Of a DNA stretch of 64,000 nucleotides, positions 19,169 through 27,781 are shown in pieces. The DNA is taken from positions 24,617-88,616 of the forward strand of contig CACAND010000003.1 of assembly GCA_902533795.1 (NCBI GenBank). The letters are read 5' to 3'. The notes below the pieces were generated by a model. That model was not told the origin of the DNA. It made no database searches and was given only the letters and a program-made list of their open reading frames with translations. The position numbers and the translations under genes were made by a program. How positions within the stretch are numbered: the stretch's first letter is position 1; every line of letters begins with the position of its first letter. The stretch comes from an uncultured Candidatus Actinomarina sp. Lineage in GTDB: Bacteria > Actinomycetota > Acidimicrobiia > Actinomarinales > Actinomarinaceae.

Positions 19169-20456
19169 TTTTATTCTTAGTAAATAGGATAAATGACAAG
19201 CCTAAGATTAGTCCAAAATAAGCATTTAATTCTTCAATTGGGCTTATAAATAAAAAAATTGATAGGATGAAAAAAAACAAAAGATCAAAATCTCTTTTCT
19301 TTGTAATAAATAAGTTTAAATAAACCAAAAAAACAGTAACTGGAAACACGAAACCAAAACCTAATGTATAAAAAATTATTAAATTTTGAACGTTTCGCAT
19401 ATTTTCAATTGATAATTGAGTCTCCTCAGAACGTTCATTCATATAATCATTAAATTTTATATTTACTATTCCAATCCCTTCTGGATTGAGATTTGGAAGG
19501 GTATCAAGAAAAAACCTAATAGAGCTTAATCGATCGTTATCCAAATTTACTGGATTTGAAGAATTTATTTTTATCTTGATATCTCCTGAATCATTAATTT
19601 TTTTTACATCCTCTTCAAACTTTGAACATTCAATACTATCTGGGTTTAAATTACATTCCAAAAAGCCGAGCGTAGAGGAAGTAAACATTGATAAAATGAG
19701 AAATACAAGAGAAATTTTTATTTTTTTTGTAGACAAATAATTAAGAATTAAATAAAGAACAATTAGGAGACTAATGACTCTTAACAGGTCACTCTTTGAA
19801 AGACCTAGTGCAAAACCCGAAATCACAGCAATCAAATAATTCTTATTATCGTTATATTTCAAATAAATTAAAACCAATGGAAAGAAAAATGTTACAAAGA
19901 TTACAGGTTCTCTAAATGTACTCATGGCACGATGCGGTTGAGATAACCAAAAAGTAGCTTGTGTCATTTCAGCAATATCAGTATTTGCTCGATTCCTAAA
20001 TGGCTCATACAAGTCATAAATCTGAGCGATAAATATATAAATAGTTATTGCAGAAAAAAATATAATAAATCTGTTGAGTCCGAGCATGGCTAAATTTACA
20101 TTTTTAGCATTAAAAAAATAGAGTGAAAAATAAAAAAGGAAAATAAATGAAAATATATTTAAGTACCTTAAAAAAATATACAAATTATAAGAAGAATTAA
20201 TTTCATTATTTACTATAAAAACTATTTGTGGAATAGAAATTAAAATTGAAAAAATGTAAATAATATTAATGTTGCCACTATTTGATATGTCTTTTCCTTC
20301 TAGCAAAGCAGGAATTACTAGTAATAAGAGCCCTATCCAAGATATAGGAATTGAAAAAACTTCATAAGCATCCAAAAAAATTAGAAAAATAGAAATAAAA
20401 ATTATGTTTACATAGATATTATTTTTATCTATTTTCATGCTCTCAATGTTAATCAT
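19152..20456 (-). CDS. Polytopic membrane protein, Wzy/O-antigen polymerase-like
   Basis: A 434-residue protein with about ten to eleven predicted membrane segments and one ~90-residue polar loop in the C-terminal half (about 265-355). The order of features follows Wzy polymerases: a segment ending with a LGLSKSDLLR-like motif, then a large loop, then two or three final segments. Similarity is weak and the call leans on the flanking flippase and glycosyltransferase. It is a second polymerase-like protein, besides the one at 0.6-2.5 kb. An internal ATG at 20438 is an alternative start. Confidence 0.55.
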   Translation of the reverse strand: MINIESMKIDKNNIYVNIIFISIFLIFLDAYEVFSIPISWIGLLLLVIPALLEGKDISNSGNINIIYIFSILISIPQIVFIVNNEINSSYNLYIFLRYLNIFSFIFLFYFSLYFFNAKNVNLAMLGLNRFIIFFSAITIYIFIAQIYDLYEPFRNRANTDIAEMTQATFWLSQPHRAMSTFREPVIFVTFFFPLVLIYLKYNDNKNYLIAVISGFALGLSKSDLLRVISLLIVLYLILNYLSTKKIKISLVFLILSMFTSSTLGFLECNLNPDSIECSKFEEDVKKINDSGDIKIKINSSNPVNLDNDRLSSIRFFLDTLPNLNPEGIGIVNIKFNDYMNERSEETQLSIENMRNVQNLIIFYTLGFGFVFPVTVFLVYLNLFITKKRDFDLLFFFILSIFLFISPIEELNAYFGLILGLSFILFTKNKNESDI

Positions 20457-20488
20457 GAAATTTCTATTAAAAGGATATAATTTTTCAT

Positions 20489-21745
20489 TTAGTTAGACAA
20501 TTTAGATATTTTTGTTTTAAAAATTATAAATTCGAATAGTTTTTGAATGACCATTGCTGCACTTAGTGAAAAAGCAATTCCTAATGAAGAATATGATGCT
20601 GATAATAAAACAGCTAATACAATAAAAGTAATCGAATATATAATTCGCCCATAAGCATGAAATTGGATTAAATCATTAAATAACAGATATTGTCTTATCC
20701 AAAAACTTAATAAATAAGTCACAAATCCTATTAGTAAAACCATCATTGGTTCAAATGAGTTCAGAAATTCTTCATTACCAATAAATACAATTAAATTTCG
20801 CCCAAAAATAAAATATACTGCAAGTAAGAATATTGAAATAGGAAGTAACACCTGACGAAAGAAAGATGTTATTTTGAATTCTGTACCATCTGATTTTAAT
20901 TTGTTTTGAAGCCATGGATTAAATGTAACTACAAAATAATTTATTGGTTCTACTAATCTTTTAGCAAATTGGTAGATCCCAACAGTTTGAATATCAACTA
21001 TAACAGCCAATAATATGACATCAAAATGTTGAGGTATAAGACCAATAATTTGATCATATCTAACTTTTCCATAAGAAGATTTGATGGCTTTTATATATGA
21101 TTTAAAAAGTTGTATCTTTAAACCGGATGAATCGCGATATTTATTTGAAAGATATAAACCAAATAATCCAAAAGTAGTTCCATATATTGATTGTGCAATC
21201 AAATAATTTTCAATGCTTGGATCGTTCAGAAGTAAAATTATTAATGCAATAAATCTAATTATGACACTAGTAATTTCAAGTATTGAATACTTCCTCAAAT
21301 CATTATGAAAAATTAGTATAGATTTACTTGTTTCTGAAAAAGTCTGAATAATTCTTGTAATTAAATAAACAACTAGAACATTTGATAAGGTTTCGATACC
21401 AAAGTAATTACCTAAAGATGAATCAATGACAAAAGGATTTGTGAAAATTATGAGACATACAATAAAGGCACCCATACCAGTCAGTAAGTTAAAAAATATA
21501 GATTCAAAATAAAAGCTTTTTCCCTCCTTAAGAGCAAGGAGGTTTACATCACTATTTCGTGCATGTGTTGCTCTAAATATAAGACTTGGGATAGCAATTA
21601 ACAAGACAACAGCACCATATTTTTCTGGACCTAGTTGATTTACCACAAATGAAACTTGAATAATTGAAATGACCGCAATTCCCGATTGAGAACCTATCAA
21701 ATCTTTTGTTTGACTAAATATCTCTTTAATATATTTTAAGTTCAT
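20489..21745 (-). CDS. Polysaccharide flippase (Wzx/MATE-like, MOP superfamily)
   Basis: A 418-residue protein with about 12-14 hydrophobic segments. IKEIFSQTKDLIGSQSGIAV at the N-terminus and KYGAVVLLIAIPSL resemble Wzx/RfbX proteins, which flip undecaprenyl-linked oligosaccharides outward. The start is the ATG at 21745, nine bases after the 3' end of tRNA-Ala; a longer frame that reads back through the tRNA gene is an artefact. There is no Shine-Dalgarno, so release by tRNA 3' processing may create a nearly leaderless mRNA. Confidence 0.82.
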   Translation of the reverse strand: MNLKYIKEIFSQTKDLIGSQSGIAVISIIQVSFVVNQLGPEKYGAVVLLIAIPSLIFRATHARNSDVNLLALKEGKSFYFESIFFNLLTGMGAFIVCLIIFTNPFVIDSSLGNYFGIETLSNVLVVYLITRIIQTFSETSKSILIFHNDLRKYSILEITSVIIRFIALIILLLNDPSIENYLIAQSIYGTTFGLFGLYLSNKYRDSSGLKIQLFKSYIKAIKSSYGKVRYDQIIGLIPQHFDVILLAVIVDIQTVGIYQFAKRLVEPINYFVVTFNPWLQNKLKSDGTEFKITSFFRQVLLPISIFLLAVYFIFGRNLIVFIGNEEFLNSFEPMMVLLIGFVTYLLSFWIRQYLLFNDLIQFHAYGRIIYSITFIVLAVLLSASYSSLGIAFSLSAAMVIQKLFEFIIFKTKISKLSN

Positions 21746-21754
21746 ATTTGTTTG

Positions 21755-21827
21755 TGGAGCTGAGGGGATTTGAACCCCTGACCCCGTGCATGCCATGCAC
21801 GTGCTCTGCCAACTGAGCTACAGCCCC
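21755..21827 (-). tRNA. tRNA-Ala (GGC)
   Basis: Cloverleaf on the minus strand: acceptor GGGGCTG/CAGCTCC with the G3-U70 wobble pair that is the alanine identity element, anticodon loop ATGGCAT giving GGC, T-arm AGGGG-TTCAAAT-CCCCT, A73. CCA is not encoded. It lies between rsfS and the flippase gene. Confidence 0.97.
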
Positions 21828-21840
21828 AATACAATTAAGA

Positions 21841-22197
21841 TTACCCGTACTGAAGCATTAGATTGCTATCAAAAAATAAATCATCTAAGTTATAGTATTC
21901 TCTTGCTTCCTCCGTGAAGAAATGGATGCCTACACCTTCAAACTCAACTAGTGCCCACGAAGAATCTAAACCCTCAGAAAAGAAGTTTTTATTTTTAGAT
22001 TTAACTAACTTCTTAAGCTTTTTTATAGAAGAGACCATTTGGGTATTTGAATTAACATTGCACATAATAATTACGTCAAAGTAGCTATTGTTTTCAATTT
22101 CAAATGCTTTAATGTTGGTACATTTTTGAACCAGAAGTATATCGATTACGCTATCAAAGAAAAAGTTATGTAAATTTTTTATTTTTTCTTCTGCCAT
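21841..22197 (-). CDS. rsfS: Ribosomal silencing factor RsfS
   Basis: About 118 residues from the ATG at 22197; an ATG at 22215 would add six residues. The signature C-terminal half is present: SSWALVEFEGVGIHFF followed by TEEAREYYNLDDLF. RsfS binds L14 on the 50S subunit and blocks subunit joining during starvation. In Actinobacteria it normally follows nadD; here a channel gene on the other strand lies between them. It is divergent from that channel gene. Confidence 0.92.
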   Translation of the reverse strand: MAEEKIKNLHNFFFDSVIDILLVQKCTNIKAFEIENNSYFDVIIMCNVNSNTQMVSSIKKLKKLVKSKNKNFFSEGLDSSWALVEFEGVGIHFFTEEAREYYNLDDLFFDSNLMLQYG

Positions 22198-22254
22198 TAT
22201 TAAATATGTTACCATGTAAAAAATAAAGACACTATTCTTATATTGAGGAGAGAT

Positions 22255-22716
22255 TTGAGTAGAGTTAAAAACTTTTTTTCTTTATTAGAAACAATTTTCA
22301 ACAGTAGGCGCTTAAGAACTATTCTTTTAGCGTTAATATTTTTTATAGGAATTTTCGGCTACTTATTTTATGCTTCAGAGCCACAAGTTAAAACTTTTGG
22401 TGACGGCATCTGGTGGGCCTTGGTAACTATCACAACTGTAGGGTATGGAGATATCACACCCTTAACCACTCTTGGTAGGGTTGTAGCTGGTTTGTTGATG
22501 TTATTAGGACTTGGATTGATAGCTACTATTACAGCGATTGTTTCCGCAAAATTTATTCAAAATTATGTGGATGGTCATACAAACGATGATGTTTTAGAAA
22601 AGCTCCAAGAATTGGAAACAGAAATAGAAAAAATTGAAGAATTAGAAGATAATGTTTTAGGCAAGCTTAAAGAATTAGAAGAAGAAGTTGATCAACTCAA
22701 CAAAAAAATTCAATAA
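22255..22716 (+). CDS. Two-TM potassium channel with C-terminal coiled coil
   Basis: About 153 residues from a TTG at 22255, chosen because an AGGAGAG Shine-Dalgarno (22246-22252) sits just upstream; a TTG at 22243 precedes that site. Two membrane helices (about 20-40 and 75-100) flank a pore with the K+ selectivity filter TVGYGD (61-66). The tail is a highly charged, heptad-like coiled coil (about 112-153), probably for tetramer assembly. There is no voltage sensor and no RCK domain. It interrupts the nadD-rsfS pair on the opposite strand and its 3' end overlaps nadD by 7 bp. Confidence 0.88.
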   Translation: MSRVKNFFSLLETIFNSRRLRTILLALIFFIGIFGYLFYASEPQVKTFGDGIWWALVTITTVGYGDITPLTTLGRVVAGLLMLLGLGLIATITAIVSAKFIQNYVDGHTNDDVLEKLQELETEIEKIEELEDNVLGKLKELEEEVDQLNKKIQ

Positions 22717-23276
22717 ATTTTATTTTCCTTTATATATTTAAAAATTTCTGAAGGTAAATCATTATTATTCATTCTATTTTTCTCCAATTTTTCTCGTAAT
22801 CCAGTTGAACTTAAATCTAATTTTTCACCTTCTATTAATTCATAATCAAACGGAAAATTTTTAGAAAGTGTCTCAGAATTATCTTGTCTTCTAAGAGCAA
22901 TTAAGAATTGCGTCAAATTTGATAATTGATCATAGTTTTTCCATGTTTTTATATTCATTGCAGTATCTGAGCCAAGTATGAAGTACAAATTTTCTTTTGG
23001 GTGCTGTAGCTTTTCAAGTGTTTCATATGTATATGAAGGATTTTTTTCTGAACTTTCAAGGTCGCTTATTTGCAATGAATCAGAATTTTTAATTAAGATT
23101 TTTGTCATTTCAAATCTGTGATTATAAGGCGTCGAATCTTTTTTTTGCCATGGATTACCAGATGGAATAAAAATAATTTTATCTAGTTTAAATTGATTTA
23201 AAGATCTTTCTGCAATTTTAAGATGAGCTTCATGAGGAGGGTCAAAGGTTCCACCCAGTACACCAATATTTTTCAC
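22710..23276 (-). CDS. nadD: Nicotinate-mononucleotide adenylyltransferase
   Basis: A 188-residue nucleotidyltransferase of NAD synthesis. N-terminal GVLGGTFDPPHEAHL has the GxFDPxHxxH nucleotide motif, and STGLREKL near the C-terminus is the ISSTxIR-like second motif. It adenylates nicotinate mononucleotide. The GTG start overlaps the upstream VWA gene's stop (GTGA), indicating coupling. Confidence 0.95.
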   Translation of the reverse strand: MKNIGVLGGTFDPPHEAHLKIAERSLNQFKLDKIIFIPSGNPWQKKDSTPYNHRFEMTKILIKNSDSLQISDLESSEKNPSYTYETLEKLQHPKENLYFILGSDTAMNIKTWKNYDQLSNLTQFLIALRRQDNSETLSKNFPFDYELIEGEKLDLSSTGLREKLEKNRMNNNDLPSEIFKYIKENKIY

Positions 23277-24634
23277 TTGAGATCTCGTTTAAAATCAATT
23301 GAATTTACAAAATTTTTCATTTGTGTGTAGTTTCTAACTTCTGATGTATTGTTAGTTACTTTATCAAATTTTCTTATCAAACTATCACCAGTATTCCAAT
23401 ACTTTAATCTTTCGGGATTAAGCCAATATATGTTCTTGAATAATCTTCCAACCTCATTGACTAGTCGATCATCTATATCCCTATAGTTATTTCTAGCGTC
23501 TCCAATTACTATCAAACATTTATAGTTAGAATTACTTTTTTTAATTTCTTCCACTAGTTCTTCAAAAGTTCTTGAATAATCTGAATGACCATCATGTTTT
23601 ACGTAGTTATTCCAGTTTTTTAGAAAGGATTCAATTTCATTTTTTTTAAGCTTTTTAATGTCTTTTGTAACTTCTGTTATTCCATCAATAAATACATAAG
23701 ACTTGATTGAATTAAACCTACTTACCATGCCATACAATAATGTAAGACCAAAAAGAGAATATAAAGCCATTGAACCACTGATATCACATAGAATTACTAA
23801 TTTAGGTTTTTTCTTGTTTTTTGGTTTAAAAATGATATTTTGAAGCACTCCACCAGACTGTATAGATTTTCTGATTGTTTTTCTTAAATTTAGATTCCCT
23901 TTATTTGAGTATTTAATTTGTTTTTTAAACTTTAAAGCAAGTTTATTCCCCAACGCATAAGTTTGTTCAAGAAGCTTTTTTCTTTCATCTTTGTTTGTAT
24001 AAAGATAATCTAGTTCGTTTAATTGATCTTTATTATTTAATTCCGATGGTTGATATGCATCTCTTGTTTTATTTCTTTCATCTTTTAATAATTCCAATAA
24101 TTTCATATCTAGGTAATTTGAAAAATTCTCCATATTTAACTCGTTCATAATGTTTTCGAAGGAATCTTCAAATTGAATATCGAATAAACTCATTATCTCT
24201 TTGTAAGCTTTCGTTTTTTTTAATTGATTTAACCAATATGCATTAGATACTGGGCGGGAAAAATCTAAATTCTCAAATTCTTGAATTATATCAATAGCGA
24301 TTGAAGAAAAATCTATATTGATATTATTTTGATCAATAAATATATCTTCAAAGTTATCGTTTAATTTATATTCATCAAGATAATTAAAATTAAAATCTGG
24401 TGTTTCTGCAGTACTAAAATTAAAAAATTCTTTAATAAGGTACTGAAGTTGATCTTTCTCGTCTTTATCTTTAGGTATTAGCAAAAACAGATATTTTAAT
24501 TTATCTTCTTTAGATTCAATTTGTTTTGATTCAATATATTTGAAATAAGTTTCAAGTTTATCTATTGATATAAAAAACTGATTTTCTTTACAAAATTGTG
24601 AAAAATCAATTATGTCATTCTTGAATGAGCTCAT
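23273..24634 (-). CDS. VWA domain protein, CoxE-like
   Basis: About 453 residues from the ATG at 24634 (a TTG at 24646 is upstream). The C-terminal ~190 residues form a von Willebrand A domain with the metal-ion-dependent adhesion motif DISGSM in LVILCDISGSMALYS. The N-terminal part is helical and charged. It is paired with a MoxR AAA+ ATPase, with which it overlaps by 20 bp. MoxR-VWA pairs act as chaperones that insert cofactors or activate metalloenzymes or complexes. No obvious client is encoded nearby. Confidence 0.85.
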   Translation of the reverse strand: MSSFKNDIIDFSQFCKENQFFISIDKLETYFKYIESKQIESKEDKLKYLFLLIPKDKDEKDQLQYLIKEFFNFSTAETPDFNFNYLDEYKLNDNFEDIFIDQNNINIDFSSIAIDIIQEFENLDFSRPVSNAYWLNQLKKTKAYKEIMSLFDIQFEDSFENIMNELNMENFSNYLDMKLLELLKDERNKTRDAYQPSELNNKDQLNELDYLYTNKDERKKLLEQTYALGNKLALKFKKQIKYSNKGNLNLRKTIRKSIQSGGVLQNIIFKPKNKKKPKLVILCDISGSMALYSLFGLTLLYGMVSRFNSIKSYVFIDGITEVTKDIKKLKKNEIESFLKNWNNYVKHDGHSDYSRTFEELVEEIKKSNSNYKCLIVIGDARNNYRDIDDRLVNEVGRLFKNIYWLNPERLKYWNTGDSLIRKFDKVTNNTSEVRNYTQMKNFVNSIDFKRDLK

Positions 24635-25445
24635 TGGTATTTTCAATTTGTTCTTTATATTTTTCTTGATCTGATTTGTCTTTCAAAAGTATTCCAAGAT
24701 TGTCGGTATTAGATTTATTTTTATTAATCAAATTATATTTAACCCACTCTACAGATTCGATTAGAGAGGGTATCTTATTAAGGTTTAAATTTCTAACATA
24801 TGAAATAAAAGATGCGTATGTCCTTGCTTGTTCTTCTGAAATTTCAGAAATACTATTCATCAATACTTTTGATTCAATTTCTAATGAAGGAAAATCTAAA
24901 TAAAAATAAAGGCATCTTCTTTTTAGAGCGTCTGAAAGTTCTCTAGTACCATTAGATGTGAGGATAGTAATTCTATTATCACTTCCATTTATTGTTCCGA
25001 ATTCAGGAATTGTAACTTGATTTTCAGCAAGAATCTCAAGAAGCAAAGCTTCAAATTCTTCATCAGAACGATCAATTTCATCAATTAAAAATAAGCTTTC
25101 TTTTTCAGAGGTTAATGCATTAAGTATTGGTCTTTTGATAAGGTAACTTTCATCAAAGAGATTTTCAGCATTCTTATCTTGCTGAATGCTTAATAGTTGT
25201 TTTTTATAATTCCATTCGTAAACTGCCTTATCTTCATCAATGCCCTCGTGACACTGAAGCCTAATAAGTTCAAGATTAAAAAAAGATGAAATAGCCTTTG
25301 CCAAAAAAGTTTTACCAGTTCCGGCAGGACCCTCGATGAGTAATGGTTTTTTTAAAAAAATTGCTGCGTTTATAACATCAACTAAATTTTCATTTGAAAA
25401 ATAATTTACCGATTCTAAATCTTTTACAGATAATTCTTTATTCAT
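24615..25445 (-). CDS. MoxR-family AAA+ ATPase
   Basis: A 276-residue ATPase. Walker A is GPAGTGKT (39-46), Walker B is LFLIDEIDRSD, sensor 1 is ILTSNGTRELSDALKRR. MoxR proteins cooperate with VWA proteins in complex maturation. It overlaps proA by 4 bp and the VWA gene by 20 bp, so all are co-translated. The pair is inserted between proA and nadD, which are close neighbours in other Actinobacteria. Confidence 0.93.
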   Translation of the reverse strand: MNKELSVKDLESVNYFSNENLVDVINAAIFLKKPLLIEGPAGTGKTFLAKAISSFFNLELIRLQCHEGIDEDKAVYEWNYKKQLLSIQQDKNAENLFDESYLIKRPILNALTSEKESLFLIDEIDRSDEEFEALLLEILAENQVTIPEFGTINGSDNRITILTSNGTRELSDALKRRCLYFYLDFPSLEIESKVLMNSISEISEEQARTYASFISYVRNLNLNKIPSLIESVEWVKYNLINKNKSNTDNLGILLKDKSDQEKYKEQIENTNELIQE

Positions 25446-26683
25446 CCTCTTACAGTTCCTTTACCGCTAATTACATATCGTTCTGTCGTTAATGCTTCTA
25501 ACCCCATAGGGCCTCTGACGTGAAGTTTTTGAGTACTAATACCGATCTCTGCACCGAAACCAAACTTTTCTCCATCAGTAAATCGTGTTGAAGCATTAAT
25601 AAAAATTACTGAAGAATCAATTGAATTTGAAAATGTTTCTGCAACTTTATCTGACTCTGTAAGTATTCCTTCAGTGTGTCCGGAAGAAAAAAGATTTATA
25701 TGCTGAATTGCTTCACTTTCACTATCAACAATTTTAATTGCAATTTTCAAATCTAAGAATTCTGTTGCATAATGCTCATCATTAGCCACCTCTAACTCAG
25801 GAAAGTCTACTTTTATTTGTTCATCAATAACTATTTCTACATCATTTTCTTTTAATGCATCAATAATTTTTGACCCATATTTATCGTATGTATCTTTGTG
25901 AAGAATAAGAGTTTCTAATGCATTACATACACCTGGCCGTTGTACTTTTGAGTTGATCACAATTGGAATTATATATTCTTCTTTTGCATCACTATGAATA
26001 TAGAGATGAACATTGCCATCACCATCCAAAATAAAAGGGACTTTCGAATTATCAACAAGAGTTTGAATTAATCCCTTTCCACCTCGAGGTACAATTAAAT
26101 CAATATATTCTGTCATATTCATAAATTCAATAGTGTCTTCTCTATCCTTACTTTCAATAATCTGAATGCATTCTTTTGGTAAATCATTTTGTTCTAGGGA
26201 TTTTTGTAAAGTTTTTAAAATCATTAAATTTGAATCTAAACAATAACTGGAGCCACGGAGAATAGATGCATTTCCTGACTTGAGACATAAACCAGAAACA
26301 TCACTAGTAACATTTGGCCGTGCTTCATAAATTATTCCAATAACACCAAAAGGTGAACGAATTTTACTTATATCAAGTCCATCTTCTGATTTCCAAGATT
26401 GTGTAACTTGTCCTACTGGATCATCTAATGGAATAATTTTTTTAAGTCCATCGGACATACCTTGAATTCTTTCTTTGTTTAGAGTCAATCTGTCTGTGAG
26501 TGCAGCTGTTAATTCAAGTTGTTTTGCGTTTTTTAAATCAACTTTATTAGCATCAATAATCTCATCCGCATCTTTTACTAGTTCAGATGCCATATGGTCT
26601 AAAATTTGATTCTTTGTTTCTGTATTTACTGTTTTAAGCTGTTCTGCAGCCTTAACAGCATTTTTACCGATTTCTTTAAGCAC
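25442..26683 (-). CDS. proA: Gamma-glutamyl phosphate reductase
   Basis: A 413-residue aldehyde dehydrogenase-like enzyme for the second step of proline synthesis. The catalytic Cys is in VQRPGVCNALET; SPFGVIGIIYEARPNVT and PRGGKGLI are also typical. It starts with GTG. A TATTCT box lies exactly six bases upstream of this GTG, with no Shine-Dalgarno, so the gene may have its own leaderless transcript in addition to read-through from proB, 39 bp upstream. Confidence 0.96.
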   Translation of the reverse strand: MLKEIGKNAVKAAEQLKTVNTETKNQILDHMASELVKDADEIIDANKVDLKNAKQLELTAALTDRLTLNKERIQGMSDGLKKIIPLDDPVGQVTQSWKSEDGLDISKIRSPFGVIGIIYEARPNVTSDVSGLCLKSGNASILRGSSYCLDSNLMILKTLQKSLEQNDLPKECIQIIESKDREDTIEFMNMTEYIDLIVPRGGKGLIQTLVDNSKVPFILDGDGNVHLYIHSDAKEEYIIPIVINSKVQRPGVCNALETLILHKDTYDKYGSKIIDALKENDVEIVIDEQIKVDFPELEVANDEHYATEFLDLKIAIKIVDSESEAIQHINLFSSGHTEGILTESDKVAETFSNSIDSSVIFINASTRFTDGEKFGFGAEIGISTQKLHVRGPMGLEALTTERYVISGKGTVRG

Positions 26684-26689
26684 ATACCA

Positions 26690-26695
26690 AGAATA
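26690..26695 (-). promoter_or_regulatory. Candidate -10 box for leaderless proA
   Basis: TATTCT on the minus strand, six bases (TGGTAT) before the proA GTG. A TTTACT at 26717-26712 lies 16 bp further upstream as a possible -35. No Shine-Dalgarno is present. Confidence 0.4.
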
Positions 26696-26722
26696 ATTTG
26701 ATTTGTTAGAAAGTAAAATTTT

Positions 26723-27781
26723 TTAAAGAATTAATAAGTTGTCTTTATGAATTACAACAGTGTTTTCACTATTTTTTGAATCTTCAATTTCTTTACTTGA
26801 TAATTTTACAACTCCCCTACCAATTAGAGTGTTTTTTGTGTTTTTTATCTCTACACCGGTATTTTCTTCAAAAGTTTGATTAACCTTTAATACGCCTTTT
26901 GAAAGGAGGGAAGCGTCTTTTACTATTGCATCCTCTGCGCCTTCATCAATAATAATTTCACCATCAATTGTCATTCCAAATCCAATCCAGATTTTTTTAA
27001 GTTTAATATTCTTATTTGAAGGTTTAATAATTGTTCCAATTTTTACATCATCAATTACATCATCTACACAATTTGGAGACCAGGAAATTATTTGGGTTTC
27101 AATTCCTGAAAATCCAGCCATTTGTGCAGCCATAATTTTTGTGGAAAATCCTCCTATGCCTTTTCCTGAAACAGATTTAGGGATCAATTCATTAAGTTCT
27201 TCAGAGTTATACTCAATATTTTCTATTTTCTGAGCTTCTTCACTTATTTCTGGATCCGAATCATATAAACCCTCTTTATCTGTAATTAAAACTAACTTAT
27301 CTGCTTTTAATATGATAGAAACTATTGCTGAGAGCCTATCGTTGTCACCAAACTTTAATTCTTCAGTTGCAACGACATCATTTTCATTAATTATCGGCAA
27401 TATATTTTTAGAAATTAAGCCATTAAGTGCTTCCGTGGTGTTTATAAATTGACTCCTATCTTCCAAAACATTTTTTGATATAAGTATTTGAGCAATGTTT
27501 ATATCGTGTTTATTAAATATCTCTTTATAAGTATTTATTAGACTTACTTGTCCTACTGCTGATGCAACTTGTAATTCTTTTAAATTTTTTGGTCTTTCTG
27601 ATAAGTTCAATTCATTAGCACCAGATTGAACAGCACCTGACGTAACAATCACAAAGTTAATATTTTTTTTTCTATACTTTTTAATTGAGCTCGCAAGAGT
27701 ATCCAACATATCAAAATTAATTTCAGCATTATCGAACAATGTATTTGTTCCAATTTTTAAAACAATTAATTTGTTACTCAT
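26723..27781 (-). CDS. proB: Glutamate 5-kinase
   Basis: A 352-residue amino-acid kinase with a C-terminal PUA domain, catalysing the first step of proline synthesis. KIGTNTLF opens the nucleotide site; VTSGAVQSGANEL, NENDVVATEELKFGDND and GKGIGGFSTKIMAA follow. The PUA domain (about 275-352) ends with VIHKDNLLIL. In this family proline feedback acts on the kinase domain. It overlaps obg by 8 bp. Confidence 0.96.
   Translation of the reverse strand: MSNKLIVLKIGTNTLFDNAEINFDMLDTLASSIKKYRKKNINFVIVTSGAVQSGANELNLSERPKNLKELQVASAVGQVSLINTYKEIFNKHDINIAQILISKNVLEDRSQFINTTEALNGLISKNILPIINENDVVATEELKFGDNDRLSAIVSIILKADKLVLITDKEGLYDSDPEISEEAQKIENIEYNSEELNELIPKSVSGKGIGGFSTKIMAAQMAGFSGIETQIISWSPNCVDDVIDDVKIGTIIKPSNKNIKLKKIWIGFGMTIDGEIIIDEGAEDAIVKDASLLSKGVLKVNQTFEENTGVEIKNTKNTLIGRGVVKLSSKEIEDSKNSENTVVIHKDNLLIL

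Noticed and set aside
21746-21796. N-terminal extension of the flippase (MACTGSGVQIPSAPQ...)
   Set aside because: It reads through tRNA-Ala; the ATG at 21745 is the first start after the tRNA.
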